Of a stretch of 6,665 nucleotides of DNA, positions 1 through 4,530 are shown piece after piece (the first letter of the stretch is position 1; every line of letters starts with the position of its first letter). The notes below the pieces were generated by a model. That model had not been told where the DNA came from. It worked only from the letters and a program-made list of their open reading frames with translations, and ran no database searches. The translations under genes were made by a program, and so were the position numbers. The DNA comes from Candidatus Iainarchaeum sp. GTDB taxonomy: Archaea > Iainarchaeota > Iainarchaeia > JAADDC01. The stretch is from NCBI GenBank assembly GCA_015520865.1, contig WAPE01000007.1, forward strand, positions 1 through 6,665, in the 5' to 3' direction.

Positions 1-233
1 CCCTTTATCCTCAGGCTCGACCCGCTGAACTCGATTTCCTCTACAGAGATTTTTACTTTGAATGTGAAAACCTTTCCAGAACCCCTTTCATCTTCCCTCT
101 TTATCCTCCTCGCCACGATCCCTTCCACGAGATCGCCCGGTGCTATTAGTAGCGATAACAGCCAGAGGTCTTCCTTGTCCTCGGGGAGGACCTCCAGCAT
201 ACCTCTCTTTCGGTCTAGCTTCAACAGCCTCAT
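1..233 (-). CDS. pelA: aPelota (Dom34 family), N-terminal part, runs off the left edge
   Basis: Partial gene; the 77 visible codons give the N-terminal Sm-like domain of archaeal Pelota. Seen: it opens with MRLLKLDRKRGMLEVLPED, followed by DLWLLSLLIAPGDLVEG and then a basic strand (ARRIKRED) leading into KVFTFKVKISVEEIEF. This matches the family pattern of a short basic strand, E-(D/N)-x-(D/E)-DLW, an L-I-x-PGD turn and the next beta strands. Known of the family: Pelota is an eRF1 paralog that enters the empty A site of stalled ribosomes with aEF1A and then recruits ABCE1 for subunit splitting. The ATG at 231-233 is the only possible start, because an in-frame TAA lies two codons upstream at 237-239. 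No SD is at a useful distance (a GAGGAGG at 250-256 is 16 nt away), so the transcript is probably leaderless. It is divergent from the operon that encodes its partner ABCE1. Confidence 0.9.
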   Translation of the reverse strand, partial: MRLLKLDRKRGMLEVLPEDKEDLWLLSLLIAPGDLVEGIVARRIKREDERGSGKVFTFKVKISVEEIEFSGSSLRIK

Positions 234-235
234 CT

Positions 236-244
236 CTTAAATTT
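236..244 (+). promoter_or_regulatory. TATA box for the small membrane protein-ABCE1 operon
   Basis: CTTAAATTT is centred about 27 bp upstream of the ATG at 267, the spacing expected for an archaeal TATA box with transcription starting at or next to the start codon (leaderless). No SD lies just ahead of the ATG. The same nine bases recur at 5514-5522 upstream of the HD gene. The AT-rich core is near-symmetric, so orientation is inferred from spacing. Confidence 0.5.
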
Positions 245-257
245 CTATTCCTCCTCA

Positions 258-264
258 CTTTAAT
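258..264 (-). promoter_or_regulatory. Probable TATA box for the Pelota gene
   Basis: On the minus strand, ATTAAAG sits about 28 bp upstream of the Pelota ATG at 233. That spacing suits a leaderless archaeal start. The box lies only a few bases from the start codon of the divergent operon, so the two promoters would overlap face to face. It is a weaker match to the TATA consensus than the box at 236-244. Confidence 0.4.
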
Positions 265-266
265 CC

Positions 267-464
267 ATGCAGCTCGACCGTGATGGGATCATATCCATAC
301 TCATCGGTCTCATCCTTGTAGGTGTCGCCTTCTTCTGGAAGCTTCTGGAGGTAGGAAACCCCATCACCGCTACGATAGGGCTCATCGTGGAGCTTATTAG
401 GGGAGGACTCGTCGGCGTAGGGATACTCTTCGTTATCGTCGGCTTGCTTTTCATCTTTGGATAG
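267..464 (+). CDS. Small two-TM membrane protein ahead of ABCE1
   Basis: 65 residues, family not recognised. Seen: a short charged head (MQLDRDG), a hydrophobic segment at about residues 8-25, a short loop around LEVGNPITATIG, and a second segment from about 45 to 64 that is rich in Gly, Val and Ile and runs to the C-terminus. This predicts a helical hairpin in the cytoplasmic membrane with no sizeable soluble domain. It opens a rightward operon: its TAG at 462-464 is 13 bp ahead of the preferred ABCE1 start at 478, and the SD for ABCE1 begins 4 bp after that stop, so translation is probably coupled. The opposite strand is also open over 260-454, but the plus-strand protein is preferred because it has a promoter, a natural hydrophobicity pattern and tight spacing to ABCE1. 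No function can be assigned; a role linked to ribosome recycling at the membrane is speculation from position only. Confidence 0.7.
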   Translation: MQLDRDGIISILIGLILVGVAFFWKLLEVGNPITATIGLIVELIRGGLVGVGILFVIVGLLFIFG

Positions 465-467
465 GCC

Positions 468-473
468 GGTGAT
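468..473 (+). promoter_or_regulatory. Shine-Dalgarno site that decides the ABCE1 start
   Basis: GGTGAT matches the archaeal anti-SD (part of GGAGGTGATC) and lies four bases before GTG at 478. This favours GTG 478 over the in-frame TTG at 457 and GTG at 469. The resulting N-terminus, MRIAVID, is also the form usual for archaeal ABCE1. Confidence 0.7.
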
Positions 474-477
474 TACC

Positions 478-2211
478 GTGCGAATTGCAGTAATCGATTA
501 CAACAAGTGTAGACCGGAAAAGTGCGGATTCCTCTGCGCTTCGGTTTGTCCTGTCAATAAAACAGGAGTAGAGCCCGCTATCTTTATGGAGAATGGAAAG
601 GTCCACATCTCGGAGGAATTATGTATAGGTTGTGGTATCTGCGTTAAGAAGTGCCCCTTTGGTGCCATTACGATCATAAACCTCCCCGAAGAGATGGGAA
701 CTCCCGTTCATCAGTACGGTCCAAACATGTTTAGGCTGTATGGCCTACCTTATCCTCGGGAAGGCTCCGTCGTTGGTATTATCGGACGTAACGGGACGGG
801 AAAGACGACGGCAATCCGGATCCTTGCCGGCGAGATTATTCCGAACCTCGGAGACTTCACATCGAAGCCTTCCTACGATAAGGTTATAGAGTTCTTCAAG
901 GGAACAGAACTTCAGGCTTATTTCACGCGCCTCAAGGAGGGGAATGTAAAGCTTGTTCACAAGATCCAGGCCATCGACGCCATAAGAAAGGTCCTCAAGG
1001 GACCTGTTAAGAACTTCCTCCCAGATAACGAGAAGACCCGAGAGGTTCTTCGCCGTCTGGACGCCGAGTATATCCTCGATAAAAACGTAGAGAATCTTTC
1101 TGGCGGAGAACTGCAGAAGATGGCCATCGCCGCCGCTCTAATAAAGGAAGGGGATGTATACTTCTTCGACGAGCCGTCTTCTTTCCTTGATATCCGTGAA
1201 CGCATCCGCATGAGTAACGCCATCCGAAACCTTCTCTCGGGAAAACACGTCATCGTTGTCGAACACGATCTCGCGGTCCTGGACTACCTCAGCGACTACA
1301 TCTTCGTCGTTTATGGTGAACCATCGGTTTATGGACGTTTTTCTCGCCTAAAAGGAGTTAGGGAAGGCATCAACCAATTTCTTCTGGGTTTCCTAAAGGA
1401 AGAAAACGTCCGTATTCGAGAGTACGAGATCGTTTTTGAGAAGAGGGCCGTTTCCAAGAAGCCCCAAGTAAAGGAAGTCCTTCGCTATCCATCTTTCACC
1501 GTTCAGCTTGGCGACTTCCGTCTAGAAGCCGAGGGAGGTGTCCTCTACGAGGGAGAAGTAGTTGGAATACTTGGGCCAAACGGGATCGGAAAGACGACCT
1601 TCGTTCGAACGCTTGCTGGTGAAGTCCAGTCAGATCCACCTTTAGACTTTGGACTAACGGTGTCCTATAAGCCCCAGTTTGTGGAACTTCCCGAGGTCCC
1701 TGTTCGGGAACTCTTCAAAGGTATTAATCAGGAGATCTTTGATGAGGAGATCAGGAGGTCCCTGGAGATGGACGGAGTTTTCGATGCAATCGCTTCGGAG
1801 CTTTCTGGAGGAGAACAACAGAGGGTGGCGATAGCTCTAACCCTAGCAAGGGACGCCGACCTTTACCTTCTCGATGAACCCAGCGCTTTCCTCGATGTAG
1901 AGCAACGGATCCGCGTCTCGAAGGTTATAAATCGAGTAATGGCTAAGCGAAAGGCTGTTGCCTTCGTCGTTGACCACGACATAACTTTCGTTGACTACAT
2001 TTCCGATAGAATATCCGTTTTCCTTGGGACTCCTGGTAAAGAAGGTCACGCTACGGCCCCCTTAGAAAAGAGAGAGGGTATGAATAGGGCTTTGAAGTTC
2101 CTTGACATTACCTTCCGTCGAGATCCACAGACAGGCAGGCCGAGAATAAACAAACTGGGATCTCAGAAGGATATGGAGCAAAAGAAGCGCGGTGAATACT
2201 ACTACGCGTAG
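478..2211 (+). CDS. abce1: ABCE1 (RNase L inhibitor homolog), ribosome-recycling ATPase
   Basis: 577 residues from GTG 478, close to the usual length of about 590-600. N-terminal Fe-S domain: Cys 11, 16, 20, 24 (C-x4-C-x3-C-x3-CP) and Cys 49, 52, 55, 59 (C-x2-C-x2-C-x3-CP), giving two [4Fe-4S] clusters. NBD1: Walker A GRNGTGKTT at 103-111, signature LSGGELQ at about 207-213, Walker B with Glu 232, switch His 263. NBD2: Walker A GPNGIGKTT from 366, signature LSGGEQQ from 442, Walker B with Glu 467, switch His 500. Thus all catalytic elements of both sites are intact. Known of the family: a soluble twin-ATPase that splits 70S/80S ribosomes after termination or Pelota-mediated rescue and stays on the small subunit. 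A TTG at 457 would add seven residues and overlap the previous gene; the SD argues against it. The last three codons before the stop fall in a palindrome shared with the convergent gene. Confidence 0.97.
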   Translation: MRIAVIDYNKCRPEKCGFLCASVCPVNKTGVEPAIFMENGKVHISEELCIGCGICVKKCPFGAITIINLPEEMGTPVHQYGPNMFRLYGLPYPREGSVVGIIGRNGTGKTTAIRILAGEIIPNLGDFTSKPSYDKVIEFFKGTELQAYFTRLKEGNVKLVHKIQAIDAIRKVLKGPVKNFLPDNEKTREVLRRLDAEYILDKNVENLSGGELQKMAIAAALIKEGDVYFFDEPSSFLDIRERIRMSNAIRNLLSGKHVIVVEHDLAVLDYLSDYIFVVYGEPSVYGRFSRLKGVREGINQFLLGFLKEENVRIREYEIVFEKRAVSKKPQVKEVLRYPSFTVQLGDFRLEAEGGVLYEGEVVGILGPNGIGKTTFVRTLAGEVQSDPPLDFGLTVSYKPQFVELPEVPVRELFKGINQEIFDEEIRRSLEMDGVFDAIASELSGGEQQRVAIALTLARDADLYLLDEPSAFLDVEQRIRVSKVINRVMAKRKAVAFVVDHDITFVDYISDRISVFLGTPGKEGHATAPLEKREGMNRALKFLDITFRRDPQTGRPRINKLGSQKDMEQKKRGEYYYA

Positions 2212-2213
2212 TA
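2200..2213. repeat. 14-bp perfect palindrome holding both convergent stop codons
   Basis: TACTACGCGTAGTA is its own reverse complement. Read rightward it ends ABCE1 as Tyr-Tyr-Ala-stop (TAC TAC GCG TAG, 2200-2211). Read leftward it ends the TctA-like gene with the same four codons (2213-2202). The two coding regions therefore overlap by 10 bp and share both their last residues and their stop codon type. There is no loop and no adjacent T-tract, so it does not look like a hairpin terminator. Confidence 0.9.
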
Positions 2214-3152
2214 TAAGATCGTCGGAACGATGATAAATCCGAATAGCGTGGAAGGGGCAATCTTTTTCTTTGTTAGGATTAATCCTAACGATGCGAGAAG
2301 TAAAAGCATGTTTCCCAAACCGAAGGCAGCTGCATGACCCACTATAATCCCCATCCCAACCTCTTTGGGTAGTCGAAGCTTCTCTAGCTTTAGAATGCTG
2401 GCCAGTGCTAGGACGGCGGCAAGTGAAAGCACGTAGGCCATTCCAACGAGTAAAATGAGCGTCGGATCGTTGGAAGTGAGGTATGCCGTCATGGCCGAGC
2501 GGGTTTTACCATGAAGGAAAGCTATGAGTGAGAAAATCGGTGAGAGGGCTGCAGCCACACTAACGCTTCCGCTTCCAAGGATGTAGGACCAGGTAGATGG
2601 AGGCAGCGCTGGAAAGTATCCCGTGAGAAAGGACGAAAGAACACCACTCTTCCAATCTTCAAACCGTTCTAGCTCTTTATTCCTTCCTAGAAGGAACCAA
2701 AGCCCAAAGAGGTAAAAGAATCCGCTGGCCAGGGGTGTGTTGACTACCACGGGCATCTTTAGCGCGACGAACCCTAAGATTCCAGAAAGGAGGAAGATCA
2801 ACGGATCCTTTCTTCCCAGGAGAAAGGCTCCAAGCAAGAGGACCGCTAAAACGATACTTCGAGGCAACCCCATTCCGTAAACGATGTAAGCCACCGGAAC
2901 AAGTAAAACCGCGAGTAAAAACCCCTTCAGGATATCCAAAGGTTTTATCCCCTTTTCTCCGGCGGTTTCCGGATGGAATATACCTTCCCTAGCCAAAACG
3001 ATGCTTAGCGCCACGAATGTACCGTAGGCTACTCCAAGAGCAAAGAGATCCATACTTCCAAAGATCATGGGATGTAGACCAGGTATTACTGCGGCGAGGG
3101 AACCCAACAAAAACCCTTTAATCAACGGCGAGTATGACAAGCTCCTTTTCAC
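2202..3152 (-). CDS. TctA/DUF112-like membrane protein (COG1784 type)
   Basis: Up to 316 residues with about eight hydrophobic segments; an integral membrane protein. Seen: a Gly-rich re-entrant-like motif near the N-terminus, GFLLGSLAAVIPGLHPM at 13-29, echoed in the second half by GVLSSFLTGYFPALPPS at 170-186. Such a paired G-x3-G/P motif suggests two structural repeats. Known of the family: archaeal TctA/DUF112 proteins are related to the large permease subunit of tripartite tricarboxylate transporters; their archaeal substrate is not known. No TctB or TctC partner is visible here. The protein is shorter than bacterial TctA (about 500). Start is uncertain: GTG 3152 overlaps the OB-fold gene by 35 bp; TTG 3140 has a GAGGTG nine bases upstream and may be the true start; TTG 3125 is a third option. 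The gene ends inside the palindrome shared with ABCE1 and is the last of an overlapping leftward trio. Confidence 0.75.
   Translation of the reverse strand: MKRSLSYSPLIKGFLLGSLAAVIPGLHPMIFGSMDLFALGVAYGTFVALSIVLAREGIFHPETAGEKGIKPLDILKGFLLAVLLVPVAYIVYGMGLPRSIVLAVLLLGAFLLGRKDPLIFLLSGILGFVALKMPVVVNTPLASGFFYLFGLWFLLGRNKELERFEDWKSGVLSSFLTGYFPALPPSTWSYILGSGSVSVAAALSPIFSLIAFLHGKTRSAMTAYLTSNDPTLILLVGMAYVLSLAAVLALASILKLEKLRLPKEVGMGIIVGHAAAFGLGNMLLLLASLGLILTKKKIAPSTLFGFIIVPTILYYA
2261..2271 (+). terminator. Possible T-rich terminator for ABCE1
   Basis: TCTTTTTCTTT lies about 50 bp past the ABCE1 stop on the ABCE1 strand. Oligo-T runs without a stem are the usual intrinsic terminators of archaea. It sits antisense within the TctA-like coding region (encoding its Lys-Lys-Lys stretch), so the match could be incidental. 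Confidence 0.3.
2272..2289. repeat. 18-bp perfect palindrome inside the TctA-like gene
   Basis: GTTAGGATTAATCCTAAC is a gapless perfect inverted repeat. It encodes the SLGLILT stretch near residues 288-294 of the TctA-like protein and directly adjoins the T-rich run at 2261-2271. A gapless dyad of this length could bind a dimeric regulator or may be chance within a Leu/Ile-rich segment. Confidence 0.6.
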
Positions 3153-3435
3153 CTCGGTACTCGTCTATCCTTCCGTATAGACAAGCATAACCCGGTTCAC
3201 AACTTCCAGAGAAGGAGATTGCCTTAATCTCGCCTGTTTCATCGACAAGCTTGTATATACAACCCTTTTGGAGGGATTTCAGTGGTATGAGGGTTCCACA
3301 GACCTTGTAAAGCTTTCCTACGCCCTTAAGCTCCGAAACCTTTACCTGGGGTGGTTGAAGAAGGATCAAAGCGGTTAGAGAGAGGAAGAAGACCCCGAGC
3401 GAAAGGATTTCCCTCAGAGGAAGGTTGCCAGCCAC
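3118..3435 (-). CDS. Membrane-anchored OB-fold protein with four cysteines
   Basis: 105 residues from GTG 3435. Seen: one N-terminal hydrophobic segment at about residues 10-26, then a small beta-rich domain in the order GKLYKVCGTL (about 40-49), CIYKLVDETGEIKAISF (59-75), ACLYGRIDEYRGEKELVIL (84-102). The run V/L-x-D-x-x-G-x-I-x-A followed by G-R-I-x-x-Y-R-G-x-x-E-L is typical of OB-fold domains. Cysteines are at 46, 59, 79 and 85, all in the OB part. The topology of one anchor plus an OB domain resembles CcmE or nucleic-acid-binding OB proteins, but CcmE's haem-binding His motif is absent. An outside location of the OB domain, with one or two disulfides, is inference. The gene overlaps the peptidase gene by 22 bp upstream and the TctA-like gene by up to 35 bp downstream, so the three are almost surely co-transcribed. 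No SD is visible before the GTG. Confidence 0.7.
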   Translation of the reverse strand: MAGNLPLREILSLGVFFLSLTALILLQPPQVKVSELKGVGKLYKVCGTLIPLKSLQKGCIYKLVDETGEIKAISFSGSCEPGYACLYGRIDEYRGEKELVILAVD

Positions 3436-4271
3436 AGGGTAATTATGAGAGCCAGCGTTATAAAGGGAACGAGCGGTATCGACACCTTTACTCTTAAACG
3501 GTCTATTCCCATCCTCTCCAAACGTTCCACGTCCTCCCTGCTTAATCCGTCGGCCGTTAGGTTGTGGGCAGGCTTTATCTCACCATTCTTTACCTTTAAA
3601 ATCGTCCTCAGGTTTAGCGGATGTCTCTTTCCCGATTTATCGATGATTTCCGCCGGTATGTCCCCTTCCTCGGGCTTCTTCTCTTCCGTGAAAAGCTCTG
3701 AAGCGTGTCTCAATGAGAAGAGCAGTGTTGCAAAGAGGGCAAACGTTCCCGCCACGACGAGGAACCTCATAACATCGTAGAAGATAAATGGGGTGAGAAG
3801 TAAGAAGAAGAACGATGGCATGTCTAGCTCTACAAGGCAGCTTGCTAACAAACCACCAAAGAGGTTTATAGAATATGGAATAGCCAAAAGAATCGCCTTA
3901 ATCGTTATACTTAGCCATTCGTTCCAGCGTTTCTTTATGACGAGAAGAATCCCATAGAGCGCTCCTAATACCGCTCCTCCTACTAGCGCTATTACGGCGA
4001 TAGGAATCATAAAGATGCTTTCCGGTAGCCAAGCCGCAACGATGAGCCCCACCCAGAAATCTCCTAGCGCAAAAACCCCCGTTAGGTACAATAGCCCTGC
4101 AAAGATAGCAGTAATACCAACGGAGTACAACAACGCCCATATCTTCCCTAAATTAAGCAGTACACCCAGCAGGAACATCCCGTAAACGACGTAGTCGTTG
4201 ATCTCGTGGGTTTTTGCGTCGGTGTAGGAGAAATAAGAAAGAACGGCAAGGAGGAAAAGTTCTTTCCACAT
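3414..4271 (-). CDS. eppA: Archaeal prepilin peptidase (A24 family, EppA-like)
   Basis: 285 residues, polytopic membrane aspartyl protease. Seen: first catalytic Asp 18 in SYTDAKTHEINDYVVYG, the usual D-x4-x-E-I/V-x-D/N context at the end of the first TM segment; second catalytic Asp 71 in ALGD, a GxGD-type site with Ala in place of the first Gly. Hydrophobic segments follow through about residue 187. Then comes a soluble region (188-262) with PAEII and GLSREDVERLERMG, and a closing KVSIPLVPF motif leading into a last TM (about 264-284). This C-terminal arrangement fits the archaeal type II A24 C-terminal domain. Known: EppA cleaves class III signal peptides before Gln. The neighbouring class III pilin upstream supports EppA over the archaellin peptidase FlaK, though FlaK-like activity cannot be excluded. 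The ATG at 4271 lies about 27 bp after a TATA-like box, so the transcript is probably leaderless. Its 3' end overlaps the OB-fold gene. Confidence 0.85.
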   Translation of the reverse strand: MWKELFLLAVLSYFSYTDAKTHEINDYVVYGMFLLGVLLNLGKIWALLYSVGITAIFAGLLYLTGVFALGDFWVGLIVAAWLPESIFMIPIAVIALVGGAVLGALYGILLVIKKRWNEWLSITIKAILLAIPYSINLFGGLLASCLVELDMPSFFFLLLTPFIFYDVMRFLVVAGTFALFATLLFSLRHASELFTEEKKPEEGDIPAEIIDKSGKRHPLNLRTILKVKNGEIKPAHNLTADGLSREDVERLERMGIDRLRVKVSIPLVPFITLALIITLWLATFL

Positions 4272-4282
4272 GGAAAAATAAA
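4272..4282 (-). terminator. T-rich run after the pilin gene
   Basis: On the minus strand the bases TTTATTTTTCC directly precede the peptidase ATG and follow the pilin stop by about 27 bp. This T-tract could end the abundant pilin transcript while the peptidase promoter restarts transcription. There is no stem, as is normal in archaea. Confidence 0.35.
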
Positions 4283-4294
4283 GGCGGCCGAAGG

Positions 4295-4302
4295 TTAATA
4301 AA
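4295..4302 (-). promoter_or_regulatory. TATA box for the peptidase-OB-TctA operon
   Basis: TTTATTAA on the minus strand is centred about 27 bp upstream of the peptidase ATG at 4271. No SD precedes that ATG, so a leaderless transcript is likely. This would allow the peptidase to be expressed apart from its pilin. Confidence 0.5.
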
Positions 4303-4308
4303 CGATCC

Positions 4309-4491
4309 TTAGGTGTTTATCTCGATCTTGTTAACCGCTGTCTGTATCTTGTTCAACCCCGTTGCGATTGTTTTGTTCGTCTCTTGCGCCGTGGATTTAC
4401 CGGAGGTCGTTAATGCTGCTATTACAATCAGAACCACTATTATGATACCGCCCAATAGGAGGATGTACTCGAAGGTGCCCTGGCTCTTCAT
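4309..4491 (-). CDS. Class III signal peptide pilin (DUF361 type)
   Basis: 60 residues, about the size of known DUF361 small pilins. Seen: MKS followed by QGTFEYILLLGG, matching the class III Q-x-S/T-x-E-x3-LL signal, with Thr in place of the more common Ser at +3. Cleavage is predicted between Ser 3 and Gln 4, leaving a mature protein of 57 residues. A hydrophobic helix spans about 9-27 and continues into a polar, Thr/Asn/Lys-rich amphipathic tail (about 28-60) with no cysteine. Known of the family: such proteins are cleaved by EppA and assembled into type IV-like pili by a PilT/PilC-type motor. The candidate peptidase is the next gene downstream, with a 37-bp gap. No assembly ATPase or platform protein is in the window. 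The start is supported by GGTGAT three bases before the ATG. Confidence 0.9.
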   Translation of the reverse strand: MKSQGTFEYILLLGGIIIVVLIVIAALTTSGKSTAQETNKTIATGLNKIQTAVNKIEINT

Positions 4492-4494
4492 CTT

Positions 4495-4500
4495 ATCACC
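4495..4500 (-). promoter_or_regulatory. Shine-Dalgarno site of the pilin gene
   Basis: GGTGAT on the minus strand, part of GGGTGATAAG, ends three bases before the ATG at 4491. It is the same core used by ABCE1. Having an SD sets this gene apart from the neighbours that appear leaderless, and would suit high expression of a structural protein. Confidence 0.65.
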
Positions 4501-4522
4501 CGCAAGAAAGACGTTTTCCTCC

Positions 4523-4530
4523 TTTATTAA
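4523..4530 (-). promoter_or_regulatory. Probable TATA box of the pilin gene
   Basis: TTAATAAA on the minus strand overlaps the stop codon of the HD gene. Its centre is about 35 bp upstream of the pilin ATG, which would place the transcript start near 4500 and give a very short leader containing the SD. Confidence 0.45.

Noticed and set aside
58..240. Plus-strand reading frame of 60 codons
   Set aside because: It is antisense to the Pelota gene, whose sequence is clearly recognisable, and its Ser/Pro-rich product looks like a shadow frame.
250..256. GAGGAGG on the minus strand as SD for Pelota
   Set aside because: It is 16 nt from the only possible start codon, too far for normal use, and an in-frame stop at 237-239 prevents an earlier start.
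260..454. Minus-strand reading frame opposite the small membrane protein
   Set aside because: Its product is a low-complexity Pro/Ser/Thr/Met mix typical of an antisense shadow. The plus-strand product has a sensible two-TM pattern, a promoter and tight spacing to ABCE1.
957..1253. Minus-strand frame of 98 codons within ABCE1
   Set aside because: It is antisense to the first ATPase domain of ABCE1, which has all expected motifs in the plus strand.
478..2211. ABCE1 as an ABC transporter ATPase
   Set aside because: Twin NBDs with an N-terminal eight-Cys Fe-S domain and no membrane segments define the soluble recycling factor.
2200..2213. Palindrome as a bidirectional hairpin terminator
   Set aside because: It has no loop and no flanking T-tract on either side, so a stable terminator hairpin is unlikely; archaeal termination relies on T-runs.
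3445..3780. Plus-strand frame of 111 codons
   Set aside because: It is antisense to the soluble part of the prepilin peptidase, with no promoter or SD and no recognisable domain.
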